A stretch of DNA of 64,000 nucleotides from Zeimonas sp050187175 (lineage in GTDB: Bacteria > Pseudomonadota > Gammaproteobacteria > Burkholderiales > Burkholderiaceae_E), in contig JBFWXS010000013.1 in the NCBI GenBank assembly GCA_050187175.1, positions 1 through 64,000 on the forward strand, written 5' to 3'. Position numbers and translations under genes: made by a program. The notes under the pieces are model-generated. The model had not been told where the DNA came from. It saw only the letters and a program-made list of their open reading frames with translations, and ran no database searches. Positions 54,862 to 63,381 of the stretch are shown here, piece by piece; positions within the stretch are counted from its first letter, which is position 1, and every line of letters starts with the position of its first letter.

Positions 54862-55956
54862 TTACTCTAGGGGATGGGAGAAGCGGGCAATCAGCCGCAG
54901 ATCCGCGCCGATGCGCTCGACCGATTGCCACTGCAGCGCGGGGCGCGCCTCCAGCGAAGCCGGCGGCGCCAGATCGAACAGCCCGATCGAATTGCCCAGC
55001 AGCGTCGGCGCGACGTAGACGAGCAGCTCGTCGATGCAGCCTTCGCGCAGCAGCGAACCGTTCAGCCGATAGCCGGCCTCCACGTGCAGCTCGTTGATGC
55101 CGCGCGCGCCGAGCGCACGCATCAGCTCGGGCAGGTCGACCTTGCCGCTCGCATTGGGCAGCTCCAGCACCTCGCAGCCCATCGATTCGAGCTCGCGCCG
55201 GCGCTCGTCGGGCGCGGCGGCGCAGGCGACCAGCGTGCCGCCGCCCTCGAGGATGCGCGCGGCCGGATTCACTTCGAGCCGCGAATCCACCAGCACGCGC
55301 AGCGGCTGGCGCGAGGTGGCGACGTGGCGCACGTTCAGCTGCGGATTGTCGTCCTTGACGGTGCCTATGCCGGTCAGCACCGCGCAGGCGCGCGCGCGCC
55401 AGGCATGGCCGTCGGCGCGCGCCGCCTCGCCGGTCAGCCACTGGCTGCGGCCGTCGGGCAAGGCGGTGCGGCCGTCGAGGCTGGCCGCCGCCTTCAGTCG
55501 CGCCCACGGCCGGCCGCGCGTCATGCGCGACACGAAACCGATGTTCAGTTCGCGCGCCTCGCCGGCCAGCAGCCCGCAGCGGACGTCGATGCCGGCCGCG
55601 CGCAGCCGTTCGAGCCCGCGGCCGTTGACGGCGGGATTCGGATCTTCCATCGCGGCGATGACGCGCGCCACGCGCGCCTCGATCAGCGCGTCGACGCAGG
55701 GCGGCGTGCGGCCGTGATGGCTGCATGGCTCCAGCGTCACGTAGACGGTGGCATCGCGCGCGCGCTCGCCGGCCTGCGCCAGCGCGAGCGCCTCCGCGTG
55801 CGGCTCGCCGGCAACGCGGTGCCAGCCCTCGCCCACCACGTCGCCGTGGCGCACGATCACGCAGCCGACGCGCGGATTGGGCGTCGTGCTGTACAAGCCT
55901 TGGGCAGCGAGCCGCAGGGCGCGCTGCATGTGATCGTGATCGGCGTCGGTGAACAT
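54862..55956 (-). CDS. ribD: Bifunctional pyrimidine deaminase/reductase RibD
   Basis: 364 residues from ATG at 55956 (MFTDADHDHMQRAL). Deaminase zinc site GEPHAEALAL and LEPCSHHGRTPPC; reductase half begins RPWARLKAAASLDGRTALPDG, then ELHVEAGYRLNGSLL. Carries out the second and third steps of riboflavin synthesis. A longer frame upstream only extends through a tandem repeat and is rejected as coding. Confidence 0.96.
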   Translation of the reverse strand: MFTDADHDHMQRALRLAAQGLYSTTPNPRVGCVIVRHGDVVGEGWHRVAGEPHAEALALAQAGERARDATVYVTLEPCSHHGRTPPCVDALIEARVARVIAAMEDPNPAVNGRGLERLRAAGIDVRCGLLAGEARELNIGFVSRMTRGRPWARLKAAASLDGRTALPDGRSQWLTGEAARADGHAWRARACAVLTGIGTVKDDNPQLNVRHVATSRQPLRVLVDSRLEVNPAARILEGGGTLVACAAAPDERRRELESMGCEVLELPNASGKVDLPELMRALGARGINELHVEAGYRLNGSLLREGCIDELLVYVAPTLLGNSIGLFDLAPPASLEARPALQWQSVERIGADLRLIARFSHPLE

Positions 55957-56016
55957 CGTCGGGCCTGAAATGAGCGGCAGCGGACTCCACGGCCCAGAGC
56001 CGCGACGCATCCGGGG

Positions 56017-56106
56017 ACCGGCATGTCCGGAACCGGCACGTCCGCAGCCGGCATGTCCGCGACCGGCATGTCCGCAACCGGCATGTCCGCAGCCGGCATT
56101 ATCGCC
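56017..56106. repeat. 15-bp tandem repeat between ribD and the TPP enzyme gene
   Basis: Five near-identical units of accggcatgtccgca (56017-56091) and a sixth degenerate one. They lie in the 227-bp divergent intergenic region, so they separate or overlap both promoters. Copy-number change could alter expression. Confidence 0.93.
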
Positions 56107-56183
56107 GGTTCCGCATGGCCGTCGGTTCCGCACGGCCGCGGGCATAATGGCGCGCACCACATCGCCGCCACCGGAGTCCGATC

Positions 56184-58022
56184 TTGACCGCATCCGCCAC
56201 CGCCCCGCGCCTGGGCGGCCATCTGCTCGCCGACGCGCTGGCCGACCAGGGCGTCCAGACCGTCTTCGGCGTCCCCGGCGAGAGCTATCTGGCGGTGCTC
56301 GACGGACTGTACCGCCATCGCGAACGCATCCGCTTCGTGATCTGCCGGCAGGAAGGCGGCGCCGCGTTCATGGCCGATGCCTACGCCAAGCTGACGGGAC
56401 GGCCCGGCGTGGTCATGGTCACGCGCGGCCCGGGTGCCACCAATGCGTCGATCGGCGTGCACGCGGCGTTCCAGGATTCGGTGCCCATGGTGGTCCTGGT
56501 CGGTCAGGTGGGCACCGATTTCATGGATCGCGAAGCATTCCAGGAGATCGACTACCGGCGCATGTTCGGCCACGTCGCCAAATGGGTGGCGCAGATCGAC
56601 CGCGCCGACCGGATTCCCGAGTACGTCGCCCGTGCGTTCCAGACCGCCACCAGCGGCCGCATGGGACCGGTGGTGCTGGCGCTGCCCGAAGACGTGCTCG
56701 CCGCCGAAGCCGAGGCGCCCGCGGCGAGGCGCCACCAGCCGGTTCACGCAGCGCCGTCCCAGGCGCAGCTGGCGCGCGTCGGCGAGCTGCTGTCGGCGGC
56801 CCAGCGGCCGCTGGTGCTGCTCGGCGGCACCGGCTGGACGGCGGCGGCCTGCGATGACATGCGCCGCTTCGCCGAGGCCAACCAGCTGCCGGTGGCCTGC
56901 GCGTTCCGCTTCCAGGACCTGTTCGACAACCGCCATCCGAACTACGTCGGCGACGTCGGCATCGGTATCAATCCGAAGCTGGCGCAGCGCGTGCGCGAGG
57001 CTGACCTGATCGTGGCGGTCGGCCCGCGGCTCGGCGAGATGACGACCTCAGGCTATTCGCTGATCGAAGCGCCGGTGCCGCGCCAGCGGCTGGTGCACGT
57101 ACACGCCGGGCAGGACGAACTGGGCAGCGTCTACCAGGCCGAGCTGATGATCGCGTCCGGCATGCCCGAGTTCGCGGCGGCCGTGCGCGATCTGCGCGCG
57201 GGCCCGGTGGGGCCCGTGGGGCCGGCGGCGTCCGCGGCCGGGGCCGGATCTGCCACCAGGGCCGGATCTGCCGTCGCGCCCGGCTCTGCTTCCGGCGCCG
57301 GATCGGCTGCAGGCGCTCGGCCGGCAAGCGGCCCCGGCTCCGACAGCGCGCGAGCCGCGGCGCTGGCCCAGGCGCGCGCCGACTACGAGGCCTGGCAGGC
57401 CGAGCCGCCGATCTATCGCGCCGGCCCGCCGGCCGAGCTGAACCTGTGGCAGATCATGCAGACGCTGAAGCGTACGCTGCCGGCCGACACGCTGCTGACC
57501 AATGGCGCCGGCAACTTCGCCACCTGGGGCCACCGCTTCTGGACCTACACCGGCCTGCGCACGCAGCTGGCCTCGACGTCCGGCGCCATGGGCTACGGCG
57601 TGCCGGCCGCGGTGGCCGCGTCGATCGCGCAGCCCGAGCGCACCGTGCTGTGCATCGCCGGCGACGGCGACTTCCTGATGAACGGCCAGGAGCTGGCCAC
57701 TGCCGTCCAGCACGGCGGTGCGCCGCTGTTCGTAGTGTTCAACAACGGCATGTACGGCACGATCCGCATGCATCAGGAACGCGAGTACCCGGCGCGCGTG
57801 CTGGGCACCGAGCTGGTCAATCCCGATTTCGCGCGCTACGCCGAAGCCTTCGGCGCGCTGGGCCTGCACGTGCGCCGTACGGAAGAGTTCGAGCCCGCGC
57901 TCGCGCAGGCGCTGGCGCATATGCGCACGCAGCGCCGGCCGGCGCTGATCGAACTGGCAGTGGATCCGCAGGCGATCACGCCCGGCGCCACGCTGGACCA
58001 GATTCGCGCGACGAAGCACTGA
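56184..58022 (+). CDS. Thiamine-pyrophosphate enzyme, acetolactate synthase-like
   Basis: 612 residues. PYR domain with VFGVPGESYLAVLDGL and catalytic Glu in CRQEGGAAFMAD, central domain PLVLLGGTGWTAAA, and PP domain with the TPP motif GDGDFLMN...VVFNNGMYGTI. Acetolactate synthase and related decarboxylases share this plan; a second subunit gene (ilvN) is absent, so a catabolic or other carboligase is likelier. TTG start with GGAG 8 nt upstream. Residues about 340-392 are a Gly/Pro/Ala/Ser low-complexity insert at the central/PP domain linker. Confidence 0.88.
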   Translation: MTASATAPRLGGHLLADALADQGVQTVFGVPGESYLAVLDGLYRHRERIRFVICRQEGGAAFMADAYAKLTGRPGVVMVTRGPGATNASIGVHAAFQDSVPMVVLVGQVGTDFMDREAFQEIDYRRMFGHVAKWVAQIDRADRIPEYVARAFQTATSGRMGPVVLALPEDVLAAEAEAPAARRHQPVHAAPSQAQLARVGELLSAAQRPLVLLGGTGWTAAACDDMRRFAEANQLPVACAFRFQDLFDNRHPNYVGDVGIGINPKLAQRVREADLIVAVGPRLGEMTTSGYSLIEAPVPRQRLVHVHAGQDELGSVYQAELMIASGMPEFAAAVRDLRAGPVGPVGPAASAAGAGSATRAGSAVAPGSASGAGSAAGARPASGPGSDSARAAALAQARADYEAWQAEPPIYRAGPPAELNLWQIMQTLKRTLPADTLLTNGAGNFATWGHRFWTYTGLRTQLASTSGAMGYGVPAAVAASIAQPERTVLCIAGDGDFLMNGQELATAVQHGGAPLFVVFNNGMYGTIRMHQEREYPARVLGTELVNPDFARYAEAFGALGLHVRRTEEFEPALAQALAHMRTQRRPALIELAVDPQAITPGATLDQIRATKH

Positions 58023-58094
58023 GGAGCACGGCGGTCGGCACGGCAGCCGCGCGCCGCCGCGGTGGCACCGGCGCCAGCTCAAGGCGGCGCCGGC

Positions 58095-58559
58095 TCAGGC
58101 CTTGCGCCGACGCGCCTGCACCTCGAGAATCACGTCGGCGAACTCGTCGACGTCCTCGAAATTGCGATAGACCGACGCGAAGCGCACATAGGCGATCTTG
58201 TCGAGCTTCTTCAGCTCGCGGATCACCAGCTCGCCGATGCGCTCGCTGCCCACTTCGCGCAGCCCCAGGCTCATCAGCTTTTCCTCGATACGGTGGATAG
58301 CGGCGTCCACCGCTTCGGCGCTGACCGGCCGCTTGCGCAGCGCCAGCACCATCGACGCACGCAGCTTGCGGCGGTCGAACTCGACGCGCACGCCGTTCTT
58401 CTTGACCACCGCCGGCAGCGCCAGCTCGATGCGCTCGTAGGTGGTGAAGCGCTTGTCGCAGTGCAGGCAGCGGCGGCGACGGCGGATGCTGTCGCCCTCG
58501 TCGGACTCGCGCGTCTCGACGACCTGCGTATCGGCGTGGTCGCAGAACGGGCAGCGCAT
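58095..58559 (-). CDS. nrdR: Transcriptional repressor NrdR
   Basis: 154 residues. Zinc ribbon MRCPFCDHADTQVVETRESDEGDSIRRRRRC-x2-C and ATP-cone (VVKKNGVRVEFDRRKLRASM...). Represses ribonucleotide reductase genes in response to dATP/ATP. Follows glyA by 71 bp, the usual arrangement in betaproteobacteria. Confidence 0.97.
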   Translation of the reverse strand: MRCPFCDHADTQVVETRESDEGDSIRRRRRCLHCDKRFTTYERIELALPAVVKKNGVRVEFDRRKLRASMVLALRKRPVSAEAVDAAIHRIEEKLMSLGLREVGSERIGELVIRELKKLDKIAYVRFASVYRNFEDVDEFADVILEVQARRRKA

Positions 58560-58630
58560 CGCTCAGGGCGCCCTATGCCGTTGCCGTGCGCAGCGCGGAG
58601 TCCGGCGCCTGCCGTCGACCGTGCCGCGGC

Positions 58631-59875
58631 TCAGCCGTAGACCGGGAACTTGGCCGTCAACTGCTCGACGCGCTCGCGCACGCCGGCAATCCGCGCCTCG
58701 TCGGCCGGATGATCGAGCACGTCGGCGATCAGGTTGCCGACCAGCCGCGCCTCGTTCTCGCGGAAGCCGCGCGTCGTCATCGCCGGCGTGCCGAGCCGAA
58801 CGCCGCTGGTGACCATAGGCTTCTCGGGATCGTTCGGGATGGCGTTCTTGTTGCAAGTGATGTGCGCCTGCTGCAGCACGCGCTCGGCTTCCTTGCCGGT
58901 GATGTTCTTGGCGCGCAGGTCGACCAGCATCAGGTGTGATTCGGTGCGGCCCGACACGATGCGCAGCCCGCGCTCGATCAGCGTCTGCGCCAGTACCTGC
59001 GCGTTGGCCACCACCTGCTGCTGATAGGCCTTGAACTCGGGCGCCAGCGCCTCGCGGAACGCCACCGCCTTGGCCGCGATCACGTGCATCAGCGGGCCGC
59101 CCTGCAGACCCGGGAACACCGCCGAATTGATCGCCTTCTCGTGCCGCTCGGGCATCAGGATGAAGCCGCCGCGCGGACCGCGCAGGCTCTTGTGCGTGGT
59201 CGACGTGACGATGTCGGCATACGGCACCGGATTCGGGTAGACGCCGGCGGCGATCAGCCCCGAGTAGTGCGCCATGTCGACCATGAACAGCGCGCCGACA
59301 TCCTTGGCCACCTGCGCGAAGCGGGCGAAATCGATGCGCAGGCTGTACGCCGACGCGCCGGCGATGATCAGCTTCGGCTTGCTCTCGTGCGCCTTGCGCT
59401 CCATCGCTTCATAGTCGATCTCCTCGGCCTCGTTCAGCCCGTAGGAGACAATGTTGAACCACTTGCCCGACATGTTCAGCGCCATGCCGTGCGTCAGGTG
59501 GCCGCCTTCGGCCAGGCTCATGCCCATCACGGTGTCGCCGGGCTTGAGGAAGGCCAGGAACACGGCCTCGTTCGCCTGCGCGCCCGAATGCGGCTGCACG
59601 TTGGCGCGCTCCGCGCCGTAGATCTGGCGCACGCGGTCGATCGCCAGCTGCTCGGCGACGTCGACGTGCTCGCAGCCGCCGTAGTAGCGCTTGCCGGGGT
59701 AGCCCTCGGCGTACTTGTTCGTCATCTGCCCGCCCTGCGCGGCCATGACGGCCGGGCTGGCGTAGTTCTCGGACGCGATCAGCTCGATATGGGCTTCCTG
59801 CCGCTGGTTCTCGAGCCGGATGGCGTTCCACAGCTCAGGGTCGGCCTGAGCGATTCCGATATTGCGGTCGAACAT
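58631..59875 (-). CDS. glyA: Serine hydroxymethyltransferase
   Basis: 414 residues. PLP lysine in STTHKSLRGPRGG, plus ELIASENYASPAV, NKYAEGYPGKRYYGG and PHSGAQANEAV. Converts serine and tetrahydrofolate to glycine and methylene-THF. ATG at 59875 has GACGAGG about 10 nt upstream. Preceded by a ZTP riboswitch, linking its expression to folate/purine one-carbon stress. Confidence 0.98.
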   Translation of the reverse strand: MFDRNIGIAQADPELWNAIRLENQRQEAHIELIASENYASPAVMAAQGGQMTNKYAEGYPGKRYYGGCEHVDVAEQLAIDRVRQIYGAERANVQPHSGAQANEAVFLAFLKPGDTVMGMSLAEGGHLTHGMALNMSGKWFNIVSYGLNEAEEIDYEAMERKAHESKPKLIIAGASAYSLRIDFARFAQVAKDVGALFMVDMAHYSGLIAAGVYPNPVPYADIVTSTTHKSLRGPRGGFILMPERHEKAINSAVFPGLQGGPLMHVIAAKAVAFREALAPEFKAYQQQVVANAQVLAQTLIERGLRIVSGRTESHLMLVDLRAKNITGKEAERVLQQAHITCNKNAIPNDPEKPMVTSGVRLGTPAMTTRGFRENEARLVGNLIADVLDHPADEARIAGVRERVEQLTAKFPVYG

Positions 59876-60112
59876 GGTGATGAGGCCTCGTCTTGCCGGC
59901 ACGGCGTGCCGGCGATCGTTGCGCGTCGGAAGGCCTTGCGCGGCGCGCATGAAGCGGCCGCGGCGCAGGTCTTCCCCCAGCGCCCAGGCGATCGGCTGCA
60001 GACGGGGCGCCTGCCGGCGGCCGGCCGTCTCGCCGCGCTTCACGGTGTCATTTCACCCGGGGCTGGTGTCCGTCCCGCTCGCACCGGAGCCCCTCTCGCC
60101 AGTCACGCGGCA
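59876..60112 (-). promoter_or_regulatory. ZTP/ZMP (pfl) riboswitch in the glyA leader
   Basis: Minus-strand leader carries both conserved blocks of the pfl motif. The 5' domain: P1 strand GCCGCG (60111-60106), TGACTGGCG, then P2 pairing GGGGCT..GGTG with CACC..GCCCC, then CCGGGTGAAA and the P1 return strand CGCGGC (60037-60032). The 3' domain: CGCCTGGGC at 59990-59982 followed by CTGGGGG. A GCCGGCACG/CGTGCCGGC hairpin (59913-59895) just before the ribosome site could be the expression switch. The class is known upstream of glyA and purine/folate genes. Confidence 0.85.
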
Positions 60113-60118
60113 GCCGCC

Positions 60119-60177
60119 ATTCTACTGGAGGTCGGCAGCGCCGGGAGGTCGACAGCGCCGGGAGGTCGCCAGCGCCG
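60119..60177 (-). promoter_or_regulatory. glyA promoter region with three 17-bp repeats
   Basis: TAGAAT at 60124-60119 (minus strand) is a good -10 just ahead of the riboswitch; the -35 is not clear. 60127-60177 is three direct 17-bp copies (ggaggtcgncagcgccg) covering the upstream promoter region. Overall 59876-60189 has no protein gene. Confidence 0.65.
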
Positions 60178-60189
60178 GCGCCAACCCAG

Positions 60190-60855
60190 CTAGCGCGCCA
60201 GCCGCGCCTCGACGTCGTCAACCGCCTCGTTCAGATGCCCGACCTCACCCCAGCCGAGCAGGCGGAACGCGCCGCCGTCCCAGCCGATGCGGTTGACGCT
60301 GGCATTGAACAGATCGAAATCGCGCTGCGCCGACAGCCCCAGGCCGGTCGCGACGCGATACGCGCAGTCGAGCACGCCGCCGTGCGTCACCGCCACGATC
60401 GTCTCGCCCGCATGGCGCGCCGCCAGCGCGCGCAGCGTCGCCTCGACCCGCTGGTAGAACTGCCGCAGCGTCTCGCCGCCGGCGCCGGGCAGCTGGAAGT
60501 CCGGCTCGCGCTCGCGCCAGCGGCGGAACGCGTCCGCGTGGTCGCGCAGCAGCTCGTCGCGCGTCAGCCCCTCGAAGCCGCCGTAGTGCCGCTCGCGCAG
60601 CCCCGGCTCGAACTGCAGCGCCAGCGAGCGCGATGCGGCGATCGGCTCGGCGGTCTGGCGCGCACGCGCCAGGTCGCTGCTGTAGACCGCGGCCAGCGGC
60701 AGGCTGGCCAGCCGGCGGCCCGTCCGCTGCGCCTGCTGCACGCCTTCGTCGGACAGCGGTATGTCGATCTGCCCCTGGAAGCGCCGCTCGCGGTTCCACG
60801 GCGTGATGCCGTGGCGGACGAGGATCAGTTCGGTCATCGGAATGGCATTCGACAT
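60190..60855 (-). CDS. Histidine phosphatase family protein (phosphoglycerate mutase-like)
   Basis: 221 residues. Catalytic LVRHGITPWNRERRFQG with the phospho-accepting His, then DIPLSDEGVQQA, SSDLARARQTAEPIA, LRERHYGGFEGLT and the second His in AVTHGGVLDCAYR. Cofactor-independent-of-metal GpmB/CobC-type; substrate undetermined. Start at 60855 or 60837 (MTELILVRHG). Last gene of the tyrS operon. Confidence 0.9.
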   Translation of the reverse strand: MSNAIPMTELILVRHGITPWNRERRFQGQIDIPLSDEGVQQAQRTGRRLASLPLAAVYSSDLARARQTAEPIAASRSLALQFEPGLRERHYGGFEGLTRDELLRDHADAFRRWREREPDFQLPGAGGETLRQFYQRVEATLRALAARHAGETIVAVTHGGVLDCAYRVATGLGLSAQRDFDLFNASVNRIGWDGGAFRLLGWGEVGHLNEAVDDVEARLAR

Positions 60856-60884
60856 GATTGGATCGGCCCGGGGCGGCGGCTGGT

Positions 60885-61511
60885 TCAGATCAGCCGCGGG
60901 TTCAGCGTGTAGGTGCCGGTGATGGCGGCGCTGGCCAGCGTGTGCTGCGCGATCGCCTGCCGCGCCGCATTGCCGTCCAGCCGGCCGCTGACGGGCAGCT
61001 TGTCGACGTCCAGTGCGTACACCGTGAACACGTAGTGATGGGTGATCGAATCGTTCCACGGCGGGCACGGACCGTCGTAGCCGTAGTAGTCGCCGGCCAT
61101 GTCGTGATCGGAGGCGAACCAGGCGGTGTAGTCGTTCAGCCCCTGGCGTGCGCCCTGCCGTGTGCCGGGCCCGGACTTGCCCTTGGGCGTGACGGCGCTC
61201 GAATACTCGCCTGCGGCGATGGCGCGCGTATCGGCCGGCAGATCGACCAGCACCCAGTGGAAGAAATCGACGCGCTTCAGCGTCGGCGGCACTTCGCGCC
61301 CTTCCTGGTTGACGTCGTCCGGGCTGCTCGGCACGTCGCGGTCGTGGCAGATGACGGCGAACGAACGCGTGCCGTCCGGCGGCTGGTCCCAGGCCAGATG
61401 AGGATTGCGGTTGTCCGACAAGGTCACGCGCGTCTTCGGATCGATCCGGCAGAACGCGAACTCGGCCGGAATCGGCTGGCCGTCGGTGATCGAATCGCTG
61501 CGAAGTTTCAT
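60885..61511 (-). CDS. YbhB/YbcL family PEBP protein
   Basis: 208 residues, phosphatidylethanolamine-binding-protein fold. Motifs SFAVICHDRDVPSSPDDVN, FFHWVLVDLPADT, GYDGPCPPWNDSITHHYVFTVYALD. Ligand and role in bacteria not established. ATG overlaps the dtd stop (ATGA) and has CAGGAG upstream. Longer than E. coli YbhB (158) because of a loop around residues 60-120. Confidence 0.9.
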   Translation of the reverse strand: MKLRSDSITDGQPIPAEFAFCRIDPKTRVTLSDNRNPHLAWDQPPDGTRSFAVICHDRDVPSSPDDVNQEGREVPPTLKRVDFFHWVLVDLPADTRAIAAGEYSSAVTPKGKSGPGTRQGARQGLNDYTAWFASDHDMAGDYYGYDGPCPPWNDSITHHYVFTVYALDVDKLPVSGRLDGNAARQAIAQHTLASAAITGTYTLNPRLI

Positions 61512-61969
61512 CGTGAATCTCCTGTGGAAGGCGGAATCTGCAACCAGAACGTCACCGGCCCGTCATTGACCAGCGCCACCTGCATGTCGGCGCCGAAGCG
61601 CCCGCAGGCGACGTCGGGGTGCGCGGCGCGCGCCTGCTCGACGAAGCGATCGTACAACCGCCGCCCTTCGGCAGGGGGCGCGGCGCCGTCGAAGCCGGGG
61701 CGATTGCCGCTGCGCGTGTCGGCCGCCAGCGTGAACTGCGACACTACCAGCAGCCCGCCTCCCACCTCCTGAATACTGCGATTCATCTTGCCGGATTCAT
61801 CGCCGAAGCAGCGCAGCTTCAGCAGCTTGGCCAGCAGACGGTCGCCGTCGGCATCGCTGTCGCCGCGCTCGGCGCAGACGAAGGCCAGCAGGCCGCGGCC
61901 GATGCGCCCGACGCTTTCGCCGTCGACCGTCACTTCGGCGCGGGCCACCCGCTGCAGCAGCGCAATCAC
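61508..61969 (-). CDS. dtd: D-aminoacyl-tRNA deacylase
   Basis: 153 residues from a GTG (MIALLQRVARAEVTVDG) whose bases overlap the tyrS stop (GTGA). Active-site motifs SQFTLAADTRSGNRPGF and NDGPVTF (Gly-cisPro). Removes D-amino acids, notably D-Tyr, from tRNA; placement behind tyrS fits that job. Confidence 0.96.
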   Translation of the reverse strand: MIALLQRVARAEVTVDGESVGRIGRGLLAFVCAERGDSDADGDRLLAKLLKLRCFGDESGKMNRSIQEVGGGLLVVSQFTLAADTRSGNRPGFDGAAPPAEGRRLYDRFVEQARAAHPDVACGRFGADMQVALVNDGPVTFWLQIPPSTGDSR

Positions 61970-63201
61970 GCCGTGAGCCGCACGCGCGCGAAGCGGCGCT
62001 TGCCGACCTGCACCACGTAGGTGCCTTCGGCCAGCTTCAGACCCTTGTCGCTGACGCGCTCGCCGTCGATGCGCACCCCGCCCTGGTCGATGTTCCGGTT
62101 GGCCTCGCTGGTCGACGGCACCAGCTCCGCCTGTCGCAGCAGCTGCGCGATCGGCAGCGGCGCACCGTGCAGCGTCAGTTCGGGCATGTCGTCGGGCAGC
62201 GCCCCCTGGCGGAAGCGCGCGTCGAAGCCCGCCAGCGCCTGCTCGGCGGCGGCCTTCGAGTGGAAGCGCGTGACGATCTCCTGCGCCAGCAGCACCTTCG
62301 CGTCGCGCGGATTGCGTCCGGCCTCGCAGTCGGTGCGCAGCCGGGCGATCTCGTCGAGCGAGCGGAACGACAGCAGCTCGAAGTAGCGCCACATCAGCGT
62401 ATCGGAGATCGACATCAGCTTGCCGAACATCTCGCCGGGCGCCTCGGTGATGCCGACGTAGTTGTGCTTGGACTTGGACATCTTCTCGACGCCGTCCAGC
62501 CCTTCGAGCAGCGGCATGGTCAGGATGCACTGCGGCTCCTGTCCGTACTCGCGCTGCAGCTCGCGGCCCACCAGCAGATTGAACTTCTGGTCAGTGCCGC
62601 CGAGCTCGATGTCGGACTTCAGCGCGACCGAGTCGTAGCCCTGCATCAGCGGATACAGCAGCTCGTGGACCGAGATCGGCACGCCGGCGCGGTAGCGCTT
62701 GGTGAAGTCGTCGCGTTCCAGCATGCGCGCCACCGTGTAGCGCGCCGCCAGCTGGATCATGCCGCGCGCGCCGAGCGGGTCGCTCCACTCGGAGTTGTAG
62801 CGGATCTCAGTTCGCTCGCGGTCCAACACCAGACTGGCCTGGTCGAAGTAGGTGCGCGCGTTCTGCTCGATCTGCTCGCGCGTCAGCGGCGGCCGCGTCT
62901 GGTTGCGGCCCGACGGATCGCCGATCATGGCCGTGAAGTCGCCGATCAGGAAGATGACCGTATGGCCTAGGTCCTGCAGCTGCCGCATCTTGTTCAGCAC
63001 GACCGTATGGCCGAGATGCAGGTCCGGCGCGGTAGGGTCCAGCCCCAGCTTGATGCGCAGCGGCACGCCGCTGGCCTCGCTGCGAGCCAGCTTGGCCAGC
63101 CATTCGGACTGCACCAGCAGTTCGTCGCAGCCGCGCAGGCTGACCGCCAGGGCATGCCGGGCGCCGTCGCTGATCGGTCGGTTTTCGCCTTCCATCGTCA
63201 T
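61966..63201 (-). CDS. tyrS: Tyrosyl-tRNA synthetase
   Basis: 411 residues from ATG at 63201 (MTMEGENRP) with GAGGAA about 12 nt upstream. HIGH-type DPTAPDLHLGHTVVL, KMSKSKHN, and a C-terminal S4 domain (GGVRIDGERVSDKGLKLAEG). This is the TyrZ-like class common in betaproteobacteria. First gene of tyrS-dtd-PEBP-phosphatase, each overlapping or close. Divergent from the M23 peptidase gene across 180 bp. Confidence 0.97.
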   Translation of the reverse strand: MTMEGENRPISDGARHALAVSLRGCDELLVQSEWLAKLARSEASGVPLRIKLGLDPTAPDLHLGHTVVLNKMRQLQDLGHTVIFLIGDFTAMIGDPSGRNQTRPPLTREQIEQNARTYFDQASLVLDRERTEIRYNSEWSDPLGARGMIQLAARYTVARMLERDDFTKRYRAGVPISVHELLYPLMQGYDSVALKSDIELGGTDQKFNLLVGRELQREYGQEPQCILTMPLLEGLDGVEKMSKSKHNYVGITEAPGEMFGKLMSISDTLMWRYFELLSFRSLDEIARLRTDCEAGRNPRDAKVLLAQEIVTRFHSKAAAEQALAGFDARFRQGALPDDMPELTLHGAPLPIAQLLRQAELVPSTSEANRNIDQGGVRIDGERVSDKGLKLAEGTYVVQVGKRRFARVRLTA

Positions 63202-63381
63202 TCGGTGACAGAGTTCCTCGATTAATCCGGTAGAATCGGCCCCTCCTGCCGGATCCGCAGGCGACACGTCAGTCCATGGCGTCGCGCCGTCTCGTCGGGC
63301 CGAAGGGTCAGATTCTAGCCGAGGGCCCAGCCGCCTCCGGCCACGAAGCCGAACTTCAGACCAGCCGAGACGCCGCCGCCG

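Noticed and set aside
56017..56106. N-terminal extension of ribD through the repeat region
   Set aside because: The extended frame encodes only repeat peptide; deaminase homology begins at the ATG at 55956.
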